Below, one piece after another: positions 16,106 to 25,570 of a stretch of 64,000 nt of DNA (position 1 is its first letter; each line of letters opens with the position of its first letter). Under the pieces are notes generated by a model that was not told the DNA's origin, did no database searches, and saw only the letters and a list, made by a program, of their open reading frames with translations. Source of the DNA: Kineococcus rhizosphaerae (lineage in GTDB: Bacteria > Actinomycetota > Actinomycetes > Actinomycetales > Kineococcaceae); NCBI RefSeq assembly GCF_003002055.1, contig NZ_PVZF01000015.1, forward strand, positions 1-64,000, written 5' to 3'. The position numbers and the translations under genes were made by a program.

Positions 16106-17361
16106 GCCCCCATGCTGCCTGCCTCGGTTCGCCCCCGCAGGCCCAAGAGCGCCAGCACCGCCGCGCACACCGCGAGCGCCACCACGACCCCCACGACGAC
16201 GGTCCAGCCGCCGGCCCCGAAGGCGAACCCCGCGAGCCAGCCCACGACGCTGGACCCGGCGTAGTAGGCGAACGTGTAGAGGGCGGAGGCCTGGGCGCGG
16301 ACCCGGGGCCGGGCGCGGGCGCCGACCCAGCCGCTGGCGACGGAGTGGGCGGCGAAGAACCCGGCGGTGAGCAGCACGAGCCCGGCGACGACCACGACGA
16401 TGCTCTGGGCGAGGGTCAGCAGGCAGCCGGTGGCGAACACGGCGAGGGCGCCGAGCAGGACCCGCAGGCGCCCGCGCGCGGCGAGCCGGCCCGCGACCGA
16501 GGAGCTGAGGGTCCCGGCGAGGTAGACGACGAACAGCAGCCCGACGACGGCCTGGGACAGCGAGAACGGCGGTTCGACGAGCCGGAACCCGAGGTAGTTG
16601 TAGACGGTGACGAAGGCGCCCATGAGCAGCAGGGCCTGGGCGTAGAGGGCCAGCAGACCGGGGTCGGCCAGGGCCTGCCGGACCCGGCTGCGCAGCCCCT
16701 CGCCGGCGGTGGGGCCGGTGGTGCTGCGGTGCCGGACGAACCCCCGGGACCGGGGCACGAGGGCGCAGAACACGACGGTGGCGACGAGGCCGACGACGGC
16801 GGGGGCTGCGACGCCCCAGCGCCAGCCGGCGACATCGGCGACGGCGGAGGACACGATGCGGCCGGTGAGCCCGCCCAGGGAGTTGCCGGAGATGTAGGCG
16901 CCGGCGGCGAGGGCGACCTCGCGGGCGTGGACCTCCTCGGCGAGGTAGGCCATGGCGATGGCGGGCAGCCCACCGAGGGCGGCGCCCTGCAGCGCCCGCA
17001 GCGCGAGCAGCGGTGCCAGCGACGTCGCGAGGGGGACGACGAGGCCGAGCAGGGTCGCGAGGACGACGGAGGTGACCATGACGGGGACGCGGCCGAGGCG
17101 GTCGGCCAGGGCGCTCCAGCCGACGACGGAGACGGCGAGCGCGCCGGTGGCGGCGGAGACGCCGAGGGCCGAGGCGGAGGCGCCCACGTGCAGGCCGGAC
17201 GCCATCGCGGGCAGGACGGCCTGGACGGAGTACAGCTGCGCGAAGGTGGCCAGGCCCGCGGCGAAGAGGGCGACGACGAGGCGGCGGTAGCCGGGGGTCC
17301 CGCGTTCGTGGCCGAGCCACGGGGTGTCGGGGCCGGCTCCGGGGCGTGCGTCGAGGCTCAC
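16102..17361 (-). CDS. MFS transporter, YnfM-type
   Basis: A 419-residue 12-helix transporter from GTG 17361. Motifs include AQLYSVQAVLPAMA in helix 1, GWSALADRLGRVPVMV in loop 2-3 and an RALQGAALGGLPAIAMAYLAEE segment. It is divergent from a LysR regulator (17419), the same arrangement as ynfM/ynfL in E. coli, so local control by LysR is likely. Its stop overlaps the Sir2 start. The substrate is unknown; the group is mainly drug or sugar efflux. Confidence 0.88.
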   Translation of the reverse strand: MSLDARPGAGPDTPWLGHERGTPGYRRLVVALFAAGLATFAQLYSVQAVLPAMASGLHVGASASALGVSAATGALAVSVVGWSALADRLGRVPVMVTSVVLATLLGLVVPLATSLAPLLALRALQGAALGGLPAIAMAYLAEEVHAREVALAAGAYISGNSLGGLTGRIVSSAVADVAGWRWGVAAPAVVGLVATVVFCALVPRSRGFVRHRSTTGPTAGEGLRSRVRQALADPGLLALYAQALLLMGAFVTVYNYLGFRLVEPPFSLSQAVVGLLFVVYLAGTLSSSVAGRLAARGRLRVLLGALAVFATGCLLTLAQSIVVVVAGLVLLTAGFFAAHSVASGWVGARARPRVRAQASALYTFAYYAGSSVVGWLAGFAFGAGGWTVVVGVVVALAVCAAVLALLGLRGRTEAGSMGA

Positions 17362-17418
17362 GGTTCGACCGTAGGAACCGGCGACCGATGCGTCCAATGC
17401 CTGGTTCGTCGCGAACTC

Positions 17419-18345
17419 ATGCACACTTCGGGGGTGGAGGATCCGATCTCGGTGCTGGCCGGGCCGTTGCAGGTGCTGGCGGCGGTGGGGGAGCACGAGC
17501 ACGTGACCCGGGCCGCGCAGGAGCTGGGCCTGCAGCAGCCGACCGTGAGCCGCACGCTGGCGCGCGTCCAGCGGGCGGTGGGGGTCCCGCTGCTCGTGCC
17601 CCACGGCCGCGGGGTGCGCCTGACCCCGGCGGGGCGGGCCCTGACGGAGTCGGCGGCGCGGGCGCTGGCCGAGCTGGAGCGCGGGGTGCGGACGGTGCAG
17701 GAGGACGACGCGGTCGGCACCGGCCGGGTCGCGCTGGGTTTCCTGCACACGCTGGGGGCGGCGGCGGTCCCGGCCCTGGTGCGGGTGTTCCGCGCCGACC
17801 ACCCGGGGGTGCGCTTCCAGCTGCACCAGGGCGCGGCCGGGGCGGTGCTGGAGCAACTGGTGGCGGGCGAGGTGGACCTCGTCCTGACGTCGCCGGTGCC
17901 GCGCCGGGAGGGCCTGCTGACCGACGCGCTCGTGGAGCAGCCCCTCGTCGTGGCGCTGCCGGCCGACCACCGGCTCGCGACGCCCGGACCGCTGGAGCTG
18001 TCGGCCGTGGCCGCCGAGGAGTTCGTGCTGTTCGAACCCGGGTACGGGTTGCGGGAACTGGCCGACGCGTCGTTCGCGCGGGCCGGGATCGTCCCGCGGG
18101 TGGCGTTCGAGGGCCAGGACGCGCACACGATCCGGGGGCTGGTCGCGGCGGGCCTGGGGCTGGCGGTGCTGCCCTCGGCCCAGCGCGGGACGTCGGAGGT
18201 CTTCGCGGGGGTGGTCGAACGGCCGCTGGCCGGGCCCTCCTCGACGCGCACGCTGGGGCTGGTGCGCCGCGACGAACCGCTGCCCCGGGTGGCGGCCGCG
18301 TTCCGCGACCTCGTGCTGGCCCGGGGGGAACTGCTGCTGCGTTAA
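17419..18345 (+). CDS. LysR family transcriptional regulator
   Basis: A 308-residue protein from ATG 17419; GTG 17434 is an alternative. The winged helix (HVTRAAQELGLQQPTVSRTL, residues about 27-47) and the effector domain with FLHTLGAAAVPALVRVFRADH and GLVAAGLGLAVLPSA are typical. The 57-bp divergent gap to the MFS gene is short, so one LysR site could control both. Confidence 0.9.
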   Translation: MHTSGVEDPISVLAGPLQVLAAVGEHEHVTRAAQELGLQQPTVSRTLARVQRAVGVPLLVPHGRGVRLTPAGRALTESAARALAELERGVRTVQEDDAVGTGRVALGFLHTLGAAAVPALVRVFRADHPGVRFQLHQGAAGAVLEQLVAGEVDLVLTSPVPRREGLLTDALVEQPLVVALPADHRLATPGPLELSAVAAEEFVLFEPGYGLRELADASFARAGIVPRVAFEGQDAHTIRGLVAAGLGLAVLPSAQRGTSEVFAGVVERPLAGPSSTRTLGLVRRDEPLPRVAAAFRDLVLARGELLLR

Positions 18346-18511
18346 CGGTACCCGGCGCGTGTCAGTGACTGCAGATCGATGGCGAGGGAGCCTCCGAGAG
18401 CGGCGGGGCAGATCCGCCGAGCCGGTTCGTCCGGCACAGGAGCTCTGCGGCGTTGGGCCGCCTGGAGCAGACCCGGTCAAGGTTCCACAACGCCCCGCCG
18501 ATCGAAGCAGC

Positions 18512-18991
18512 GTGACCATCGCTCCTGAAACCCTGACCTCGACGTCGTCCCTCGACCCCGTGCTCCTGCGGCTGGTGCAGGCCGCTGAGCGTGGCGAGGA
18601 GTGCCCCCCGCTCGTCCTGATCGCTGGGGGGTGGCTCATCCAGGGCTCTCCCGTGAGCACCGAGGCCTTCTACGACGTCACCTATCGCGTGAACTACAAC
18701 GAGCTCGCCGGGTCGCCCGAAGCTCGTCGACTTCGCGGCCGCCCCGAGGAGAAGGAGAGGATCCTCGAGGACGCGACGCGGAAGCAGCTCGCCCCGTTGG
18801 GCGAGCCGATCGGTCTGGGAGGGGCCGTGATCAACCTGCTCCGCGCGAGTGCTTACCCACCCGGCGCTCCGGCGGTCAACACCGGCGCGATGCGAGTGCC
18901 ACTGGCTGCTGTCGCCAGCTGGTGGGCCACCGGTTTCTCCACCGACAAGCAGCAGACGAGCAGCAGCGTGGGCTTCGGTTTCTCGTTCTGA
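18512..18991 (+). CDS. Hypothetical protein of unusual composition
   Basis: A 159-residue protein not recognised. GTG 18512 is taken because coding character begins there; the frame is open back to 18359. It contains a hydrophobic stretch (PPLVLIAGGWLIQGSPVS), a charged middle (RRLRGRPEEKERILEDATRK) and a Ser/Phe-rich tail ending SSSVGFGFSF. G/C preference at third positions looks weaker than in its neighbours, a hint of recent acquisition. It is flanked by a 166-bp and a 41-bp gap with no motif seen. Confidence 0.5.
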   Translation: MTIAPETLTSTSSLDPVLLRLVQAAERGEECPPLVLIAGGWLIQGSPVSTEAFYDVTYRVNYNELAGSPEARRLRGRPEEKERILEDATRKQLAPLGEPIGLGGAVINLLRASAYPPGAPAVNTGAMRVPLAAVASWWATGFSTDKQQTSSSVGFGFSF

Positions 18992-19032
18992 GCGGCGCGG
19001 GGAGCTCCGATAGAGCCAGCCTCCGTCAGGAA

Positions 19033-19221
19033 CTAACGGTCCCCGCCCTCCTTGCGGCGCGACTGCGCCACGGCGATCACCCCGCCCGCGGCGGCGCCGA
19101 ACGCCGCCCACGCCCACGCGTCCTGGCCGCGGGCGAGCAGGACGCAGCCGACCACGACGCAGACGAGCAGGACGAGGTACTGGACGAGGCGCCGGCGGCT
19201 GCCGCGGGTGGGTTCGCTCAC
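19033..19221 (-). CDS. Small membrane protein (62 residues)
   Basis: Two hydrophobic helices (LVQYLVLLVCVVVGCVLL and WAWAAFGAAAGGVIAVAQ) separated by ARGQDA, with basic ends. GTG 19221 has a GAGG-containing leader. It lies 29 bp downstream of the SDR gene in the same direction and may be co-transcribed. No function is known. Confidence 0.6.
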   Translation of the reverse strand: MSEPTRGSRRRLVQYLVLLVCVVVGCVLLARGQDAWAWAAFGAAAGGVIAVAQSRRKEGGDR

Positions 19222-19250
19222 GGCCCCGATCCTCGCAGTCCCGGCGGGGC

Positions 19251-19985
19251 TCAGCGGCCGCCGGCGACGTCGAGGGTCGCGCCCGTGACGAAGCTCGCGG
19301 CGTCGGACAGCAACCAGACGACGGCCTCGGCGACCTCGTCGGGTTCGCCCGCGCGCCCCATCGGGATCGTCTTCTGCAGCCGTTCGACCCGGCCGGGTTC
19401 CCCCGAGCTGGCGTGGATGTCGGTGCGGATCAGGCCGGGCCGCACCCCGGCGACGCGGATGCCGTCGGCGGCGACCTCCTGGGCCAGACCGACGGTGAGG
19501 GTGTCGACGGCGGCCTTGGAGGCGGCGTAGTCGACGTACTCGCCCGGGCTGCCGGAGACGGCGGCGCGGGAGGAGACGTTCACGATCGTGCCGCCCCCCG
19601 ACGCCCGCAGGTGCTTGACGGCCTCGCGGGCGCACAGGAACGCCCCGACGACGTTGACGTCGAGGATCCGGCGGATGCGGTCGACCTCGAGGTCGGCGAC
19701 GGAGGACTGCGGGCCGGTGATGCCGGCGTTGTTGACCAGGCCGGTGACGGGGCCCAGCTCGGCGGCGGCGTGGAACAGGCGCCGGACGTCGGACTCGACG
19801 GACACGTCGGCCTGCACGGCCAGGCAGGCGCTGCCCAGGTCGTGCGCGGTGGCGGCGACGACGTCGGCCGCCTCCCGGCGCGTGGCGTAGCTGAAGCAGG
19901 TCCGGACCCCGCGGGCCGCGAGCGCCTGCACGACCGCCGCCCCGATGCCGCGACTACCGCCGGTGACCACCACGGTTCCGTTCAC
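19251..19985 (-). CDS. SDR family oxidoreductase (FabG-like)
   Basis: A 244-residue classical short-chain dehydrogenase. TGGSRGIGAAV is the nucleotide-binding loop, VNNAGITG follows strand 4, and the catalytic Ser and YxxxK are in SSRAAVSGSPGEYVDYAASK. The C-terminal PGLIRTDIHASSGEPGR loop is usual for SDR glucose dehydrogenase-like members. Start GTG 19985. NADPH preference is suggested by SR in the glycine loop. Substrate unknown. Confidence 0.88.
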   Translation of the reverse strand: MNGTVVVTGGSRGIGAAVVQALAARGVRTCFSYATRREAADVVAATAHDLGSACLAVQADVSVESDVRRLFHAAAELGPVTGLVNNAGITGPQSSVADLEVDRIRRILDVNVVGAFLCAREAVKHLRASGGGTIVNVSSRAAVSGSPGEYVDYAASKAAVDTLTVGLAQEVAADGIRVAGVRPGLIRTDIHASSGEPGRVERLQKTIPMGRAGEPDEVAEAVVWLLSDAASFVTGATLDVAGGR

Positions 19986-20005
19986 CCACGCACCGTAGCG
20001 AACCC

Positions 20006-20845
20006 TCAGTCCGTGAAGACCTCCGCGGTCCAGAGGTGGAGGAGCGCGTAGCCGCGCCACGGCCGCCACGCCTCGGCCCGGGCCGCGGCCTCGCGCGCGG
20101 TGATCCGGCCCAGCGCGCGGCGCAGGACGAGGTCGGAGGGCAGGAAGGCGTCGGAGTCGCCGAACACCCGCAGGGACACGTAGTCGACGGTCCACGGGCC
20201 GATGCCGGGCAGGGCGAGGAGCTCGGCCCGGGCCGCCGCCGGGTCGGCGGTCTCGAGGTCGAGGCCGTCGGCGAACGCGCTCGCCAGGGCGTGCAGGGTG
20301 CGGGCCCGGGCCCCCGTCACCCCCGTCACGGCGCGCAGCGCGTCGGGGCCGGCCGCGGCCAGGGCGGCGGGCTCGGGGAACGCGCGCAGGGCGCCCACCG
20401 GGGTGCCGTGGGCGGCGACGAGGCGGCCCGCGAACGTGCGGGCCGCGGCCAGGGACACCTGCTGGCCCAGCACGGTGAGCAGGGCCGTCTCGGACCCCGA
20501 GACGGCCCGCGGCACCCGCAGGCCCGGGTTCGCGGCGACCAGCGGCGCGAGCAGCGGGTCGCCGGACAGGTGCCGCTCGGCGGCAACGTGGTCGCCGTCG
20601 AGGTCGAGCCAGCGCCGGACCAGGGCGGGGTCGACGTCCCCCTCGCCGTCCACCTCGACGACCACCACGTCGCAGCGGTCGGCCGTGCCCAGGTCGACGC
20701 TCGCCTCGACGAGACCACCGGCCCGGCCGGGGAACACCCTGCGGTGCACGCCGTCGACGTGGGTCTCGGCGCCCGGGACGGCGTGGGCGGCCAGCCACCG
20801 GCGCAGCGGTTCGGCGGGCAGCCCGCCGGGGACGTCGAGCTTCAC
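20006..20845 (-). CDS. DNA-3-methyladenine glycosylase II (AlkA-like)
   Basis: A 279-residue DNA repair enzyme. The helix-hairpin-helix and Gly-Pro loop are LLALPGIGPWTVDYVSLRV, and the catalytic Asp lies in AFLPSDLVLRRAL. The N-terminal third is the AlkA_N-like region. The GTG start at 20845 overlaps the dinB stop by 4 bp, so repair and translesion synthesis are coupled in one operon. No Ada-type N-terminal methyl-acceptor domain is present. Confidence 0.88.
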   Translation of the reverse strand: MKLDVPGGLPAEPLRRWLAAHAVPGAETHVDGVHRRVFPGRAGGLVEASVDLGTADRCDVVVVEVDGEGDVDPALVRRWLDLDGDHVAAERHLSGDPLLAPLVAANPGLRVPRAVSGSETALLTVLGQQVSLAAARTFAGRLVAAHGTPVGALRAFPEPAALAAAGPDALRAVTGVTGARARTLHALASAFADGLDLETADPAAARAELLALPGIGPWTVDYVSLRVFGDSDAFLPSDLVLRRALGRITAREAAARAEAWRPWRGYALLHLWTAEVFTD

Positions 20846-22221
20846 GGCAGCTCCGGGGTGAAGACGGGCGGACCCGTGGGGGCGAGGTCGGGGTCGTCGT
20901 CGCGGAACGTGCGGATCCGCCCGACGGGGGTGTGCGGGCCCTCGAAGCGGACCGTGACGCGGCCGGCCCCCGAGCCCTGGACCCAGCCGGGGCCGAACTC
21001 CCCGTGCGTCACGTCCTGGCCCGGGCGCCAGGCCGCGCCCGCGGACGGTCCGTACGGCTGGGGGGACTCCAGGGTCTCGTCCTCCCCCTCCTGACCGGCC
21101 TCGGCGAGGTCGTGGAGGTCGTCGGCCCCGTCGGCCCGCTCCGGTTCGAGCTCGGCCAGCAGGTCGGTCTGGCTGAACTCGCTCAGCCCCGACACCCCGA
21201 CCCCCAGCAGCCGGACCCCGTCGGCGACGTCGATCGCGGCGAGCAGCTCGGTGGCGTGCTGGGTGATCTCCTTCGCCGAGCTCGTCGCGTGCAGCAGCGT
21301 CCGCGACCGGTTCAGGGTGGAGAAGTCGTAGCGCCGCACCTTGATCGTCACCGTCCGCCCCGACAGGCCCGAGGCCCCCAGCCGGGCGGCGACGCGGTCG
21401 GCCATGCGCCGCAACCGCTCCCCCAGGTCGCGTCGGTCGGTCAGGTCGACCGCGAACGTCTCCTCGGCCGACACCGACTTCGCCTCGCGCTCGGCGACCA
21501 CCGGTCGCGGGTCGACCCCCCGCGCGTACGCCAGCAGCGCCGTCCCGTGGGCCTTGCCGAGCATCCGGACGAGTTCGCGCTCGTCGGCCGCCGCGAGGTC
21601 GCCGATGGTCTTGACCCCCGAGCGGATCAGCCGGTCGCCCGTCACCGCCCCCACGCCCGGGATCTTGCGGACGCTCATGGGCGCCAGCAGCGCCTCCTGC
21701 TCCGCCGGCGGCACCACGACGAGCGCGTCGGGTTTGCGCAGGTCCGAGGCGATCTTGGCGACGAGCTTGGTCGCCGCGACCCCCACCGAGACCGTCAGGC
21801 CCGTCCGGGCGCGCACGTCGGCGCGGAACCGCTCGGCGATCCGCGTGACCTGCTCGACGTCGAGGTCGTCGCGGGTCGCCGACAGGTCCACGAACGCCTC
21901 GTCCAGCGACAGCGGTTCCACGAGCGGCGACAGCTCGTGCGCGAGGTCCATCACCTGGTGCGAGACGACCCGGTAGGCCTCGAACCGGCCCGCGAGGTAC
22001 GCCGCGTTCGGGCACAACCGGCGCGCGCGGGCCGTGGGCATGGCCGAGCCGATCCCGAAGACGCGGGCCTCGTAGCTGGCGGTGGCCACCACCCCCCGGC
22101 CGGCGGTGCCGCCCACGACGACGGGCTTGCCGCGCAGCGACGGTTTGTCCCGCTGCTCGACGGCCGCGAAGAAGGCGTCGAGGTCCAGGTGCATGACACC
22201 CGGGACGGTGCGGTCGCTCAC
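20842..22221 (-). CDS. dinB: DNA polymerase IV (Y-family)
   Basis: A 459-residue protein from GTG 22221. Palm motifs are MHLDLDAFFAAVEQ and PLSLDEAFVDLS, with the finger stretch GIGSAMPTARARRLCPNA. The little-finger domain ends near residue 350, and a further 100-residue actinobacterial C-terminal region rich in acidic residues and Gly follows. No canonical beta-clamp motif was identified with certainty. It is divergent from tauE across 18 bp and translationally coupled to the AlkA gene. Confidence 0.92.
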   Translation of the reverse strand: MSDRTVPGVMHLDLDAFFAAVEQRDKPSLRGKPVVVGGTAGRGVVATASYEARVFGIGSAMPTARARRLCPNAAYLAGRFEAYRVVSHQVMDLAHELSPLVEPLSLDEAFVDLSATRDDLDVEQVTRIAERFRADVRARTGLTVSVGVAATKLVAKIASDLRKPDALVVVPPAEQEALLAPMSVRKIPGVGAVTGDRLIRSGVKTIGDLAAADERELVRMLGKAHGTALLAYARGVDPRPVVAEREAKSVSAEETFAVDLTDRRDLGERLRRMADRVAARLGASGLSGRTVTIKVRRYDFSTLNRSRTLLHATSSAKEITQHATELLAAIDVADGVRLLGVGVSGLSEFSQTDLLAELEPERADGADDLHDLAEAGQEGEDETLESPQPYGPSAGAAWRPGQDVTHGEFGPGWVQGSGAGRVTVRFEGPHTPVGRIRTFRDDDPDLAPTGPPVFTPELP

Positions 22222-22239
22222 GCCGAGTACGCTCCCACG

Positions 22240-22995
22240 GTGCTGGACCTGACCACGACGCAGCTGATCCCCCTGTACCTGGCGGCGCTCGTCATCGGGT
22301 TCTCCAAGACCTCCATCGGGGGTGCGGGCACCATCGCGATCGCGATCTTCGCGGCCGTGCTGCCCGCGAAGGAGTCCACGGGGATCATCCTGCCCCTGCT
22401 GATCCTCGGCGACCTGTTCGCGATCTCGCTGTACCGCCGGCACGCCGACTGGGGACTGCTCGTGCGGCTGTTCCCGTACGTCGCGGTCGGGGTCGTCGCC
22501 GGGGCCGGGTTCGTCCGGATCGTCGACGACACCGTCATGCGCCGCTCCATCGGGGTGCTGCTGATCCTGCTGGTGGTGATCCACCTCTGGCGCCAGCGCA
22601 GGCTGCGCGCCCAGGGCGAGGCACCGCCGATGTCGGTGACCCGCCGCCGCTGGACGTCCCTGGGTTTCGGGTTCCTCGCCGGTTTCGCGACGATGGTCGC
22701 CAACGCCGGCGGCGCCCCCATGTCGATCTACCTGTTCACCATGGGCCTGGGCGTCATGTCGTTCCTGGGCACGGGCGCGTGGTTCTTCTTCATCGTGAAC
22801 TGCTTCAAGATCCCGTTCAGCGTGGCGCTGGGCCTGATCGCCGTGGACTCCCTGTGGCTGGACCTGCGGCTGGCGCCCGCGGTCGTCGTCGGCGCGCTCA
22901 TCGGCTGGTGGGTCGCGAAGCGGCTGGACATCAAGACGTTCGAGAAGTGGGTGCTGGGGCTGTCGGTCGTGTCGGGGCTGAACCTGCTGCGCTGA
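22240..22995 (+). CDS. TauE/SafE (TSUP) family anion exporter
   Basis: A 251-residue protein from GTG 22240 with about eight helices. The repeated TauE signature is seen in FSKTSIGGAGTIAIAIFAAV and GFATMVANAGGAPMSIYLF. Family members export sulfite, sulfoacetate or related organic anions. The 3' end overlaps the convergent HATPase gene by 65 bp (22931-22995). Confidence 0.87.
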   Translation: MLDLTTTQLIPLYLAALVIGFSKTSIGGAGTIAIAIFAAVLPAKESTGIILPLLILGDLFAISLYRRHADWGLLVRLFPYVAVGVVAGAGFVRIVDDTVMRRSIGVLLILLVVIHLWRQRRLRAQGEAPPMSVTRRRWTSLGFGFLAGFATMVANAGGAPMSIYLFTMGLGVMSFLGTGAWFFFIVNCFKIPFSVALGLIAVDSLWLDLRLAPAVVVGALIGWWVAKRLDIKTFEKWVLGLSVVSGLNLLR

Positions 22996-24088
22996 CTCGG
23001 GAGTGCCCGGGGTCGGGGCCGGACGGCTGCAGCAGTCCGGCCAGGTCCTCGGCCCACCGCTGGGTGAGGTCCTGCTCGTCCCCCGGGTCGGCCCGCGGTT
23101 CGAACCACACGCACTTGCCCGTTCCCGCGGACGCGGGGAACGCCTCGATCCCCCACGCGGCGGACACCGCGGCGACCAGCTGCAGACCCCGCCCCGTGGC
23201 CGCGCTCAGGCCGTGCCGGCGGACGACCACCGGCAGCGGTGAGGTGTCGGCGACCTCCACCCGCACCCCACCGGCCTCCAGCGCCCGCACCGTGACGGTG
23301 AACGCGGTCCGTGCGTGCAGCATCGCGTTGGTCACCAGTTCCGAGACGGCCAGCTCGGCGGACTCCTCCAGCTCGGGCGCTCCCAGCTCCGTCAGGGCCT
23401 GCCGCACGTAGCGGCGAGCTCGAGACACGGCGCTGGCCATCGACTCCATCACCAGCGGCTCGCCGACCACCCTGCCCCCACCGCCCACGCCGGCCGCCGG
23501 GGTGGACGACGAGCCGAGCACTCCGGTGAGTTCCGTGGCGGTCGCGCGAGCTGCTCGGCCCGGCTCCCCTGCCGCACCGGTCCGCTGCGCCCGGCCGTGG
23601 GAGCCGGGCCAGGGGCTGGGCGCCTTCCCGGACAGTTGCTGCACGATCTCGCCGAACAACCAGCGCCGGAACGCCACGAGCTCCGGCGACGCCGGCGGAG
23701 TCAGCAGGTGCACGCCGTCGCGGCAGAAGCCGTCGGCTTCCTCCAGCACCTCGCCGAGGTGACGCACCCAGCCCACCGAGGCGGCCGGGGCCTGGTAGAC
23801 GGCGTCGAAGAACTCCTGCCCTGCCGCCAGGGCTTCGTCCATCACCGCGCCGCGCTGAGCCCGGTAGGGGGCGTAGGTGGTGTCGAGCTCGACGGCCAGC
23901 TGCAGCAGCCGCGCCGGCAGCGACTCCCACGAGCTCTGCTCCTGACCCACGCGGACCAGGGCCAACTCCCGCAGCAACCCCTCGACGTGGTCGCTCAGCC
24001 GGGCCCGGTGCTGCAGCGGCAGGCCGAGCAGCCGCACCTCGACGGTCGCGGCGGACGGCGGCTGTGCCGCGTCGGTGCCATCCCCCAC
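22931..24088 (-). CDS. HATPase-domain anti-sigma/partner-switching kinase with helical N-terminus
   Basis: A 385-residue protein; GTG 24088 is the likely start. Residues 1-165 form an all-helical domain found ahead of RsbT/RsbW-like kinases. The C-terminal HATPase domain shows the N box ELAVSELVTNAMLHA and the G1-like VEVADTSPLPVVVR, then AATGRGLQLVAAVSAAWG. It should phosphorylate or sequester a regulatory partner. The last 20 residues are low-complexity and encoded opposite the end of tauE. It is next to a PP2C phosphatase, giving a partner-switching pair. Confidence 0.8.
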   Translation of the reverse strand: MGDGTDAAQPPSAATVEVRLLGLPLQHRARLSDHVEGLLRELALVRVGQEQSSWESLPARLLQLAVELDTTYAPYRAQRGAVMDEALAAGQEFFDAVYQAPAASVGWVRHLGEVLEEADGFCRDGVHLLTPPASPELVAFRRWLFGEIVQQLSGKAPSPWPGSHGRAQRTGAAGEPGRAARATATELTGVLGSSSTPAAGVGGGGRVVGEPLVMESMASAVSRARRYVRQALTELGAPELEESAELAVSELVTNAMLHARTAFTVTVRALEAGGVRVEVADTSPLPVVVRRHGLSAATGRGLQLVAAVSAAWGIEAFPASAGTGKCVWFEPRADPGDEQDLTQRWAEDLAGLLQPSGPDPGHSRVSAAGSAPTRPTAPAPTSRTS

Positions 24089-24280
24089 CCGTCCACCATG
24101 ACACACGGTGAGCGGAGGGCTGCCGTCGAGCACGGGCGCCGCGGGAGCCGCCGCGGTGATCGCGACGCGGCGATCACGACGACGCTGGGCCGCGGGCCCG
24201 CGCAGCGAGCCGACGTCGACACCCCCCGCGCAGGACCGTCGATCGCGGGTCCCGCCCGTCGCCCGCCGGGGGGCCGGGTC

Positions 24281-25570
24281 TCACCGCCGCGGCGACTGGC
24301 GCTCCTCACCGTGCGGCGACAGGTCGTGGGCCGCTACCCCACCGACCGCGGTGAACGTGCGCTCCCGGCTCGTCGCCCACTCCGCGACGAGCAGCGTGGC
24401 GTCGTCCTGGAGGACTCCGCCCTGCCGGTCCAGGACGTCGTGGGCGATGCGCCGCAACGTTTCCGGGGCGGGCAGTCCAGCGGCTGCGGCCTTGTGCAGC
24501 AGTTCCTCCAACCGTTCCTGCCCGAAGAACTCCCCGTCGTGGTCGCGCGCCTCCACGACCCCGTCGGTGTACAGGACCACGCGGTCGCCCGGCTGCAACC
24601 ACTCCTCGGCGAACACGGCCGGTTCCTGCCCCAGCCCGAACATGATCCGCCGTCCGGCGTCCAGTTCCTTGACCACCCGGCCGTGGCGCATCAGCAGCGG
24701 GGCGGGGTGACCTGCGTTGAGGTAGCGCAACCGCCCGGTGCTCATGTCCAACTCGCCCAGGACACCGGTGGCGAAGCGTTCGGCGCCTCCGTGCTCGGCG
24801 ACGATGCGGTCGACGGCGCTGACCCCCTCGCTCAACCCGCGACCGTTGCGGCGGGCGTTGCGGTAGGCCGCCAGCGCCAGCGTCGCCAGGATCGTCCCCC
24901 GCAGGTCGTGACCGGTGGCGTCCAGCACCATCAGGTGAACCGTGTCGTCGGCGACGCCGTAGTCGAAGGCGTCGGCGGCCACGTCGTAGGCCGGCAGCAG
25001 CAAGCAGGAGATCACCAGTCCCTCGCACGCGAAGGACAGCGGTGGCAGCGACTGGTGCAGCAGCTCGGAGGCGACGGTGCGTGGCCGCAGCCGCCGCAGC
25101 CCGTCCAGGCCGTCGCCGTAGGGACTCTTGGCCGCGATCATGTGTCCGCCCAGGTGGCTGAGCATCCGGCACCGTTCCTGGACCAGCGGGTCCTGGAGGT
25201 CGATGCCTCCGGGGGCGTCGACCTCCAGGACCCCGAGCCTGTCGGAGCCGTCGACGACGGGCAACCACACCCCGGGCGCCGTCCTGCCGGTGGGAACGGG
25301 TTCCACGGTGCGGAAGCACCGTCCGGCCAGGGTGGTCTCGATGTTCAGGGGTCGCCGGGCGGGTGCACCGGTGACCGGAGTCGGCAGCAGCAGCCGTTGC
25401 TCGTGGTCGATCAGGTAGAGGCCGGCCGTCCAGCCCAGCGTCTGCGCCGCCTGCGCGATCGCGTCCGGGATCTGACCCGTGGTGGCCAGGTGGGAACGGT
25501 CGAGCAGGGTGCGCACCATGGCCAGCGTCCGCTCCGCGTCACTCGCAGTCACCTCAGGGACCGTACTCAC
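24281..25570 (-). CDS. GAF-PP2C (SpoIIE/RsbU-type) serine phosphatase
   Basis: A 429-residue protein from GTG 25570. The N-terminal GAF-like sensor covers about residues 30-160. The PP2C domain begins near 185 with YDVAADAFDYGVADD, then LMVLDATGHDLRGT (metal Asp and Gly), ATGVLGELDMSTGRLRYLNAGH, and ends in DRVVLYTDGVVEARD and LQDDATLLVAEW. It probably dephosphorylates an anti-anti-sigma protein antagonised by the kinase at 22931. No sigma or STAS gene is adjacent. The 192-bp gap to the kinase shows no clear site. Confidence 0.88.
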   Translation of the reverse strand: MSTVPEVTASDAERTLAMVRTLLDRSHLATTGQIPDAIAQAAQTLGWTAGLYLIDHEQRLLLPTPVTGAPARRPLNIETTLAGRCFRTVEPVPTGRTAPGVWLPVVDGSDRLGVLEVDAPGGIDLQDPLVQERCRMLSHLGGHMIAAKSPYGDGLDGLRRLRPRTVASELLHQSLPPLSFACEGLVISCLLLPAYDVAADAFDYGVADDTVHLMVLDATGHDLRGTILATLALAAYRNARRNGRGLSEGVSAVDRIVAEHGGAERFATGVLGELDMSTGRLRYLNAGHPAPLLMRHGRVVKELDAGRRIMFGLGQEPAVFAEEWLQPGDRVVLYTDGVVEARDHDGEFFGQERLEELLHKAAAAGLPAPETLRRIAHDVLDRQGGVLQDDATLLVAEWATSRERTFTAVGGVAAHDLSPHGEERQSPRR

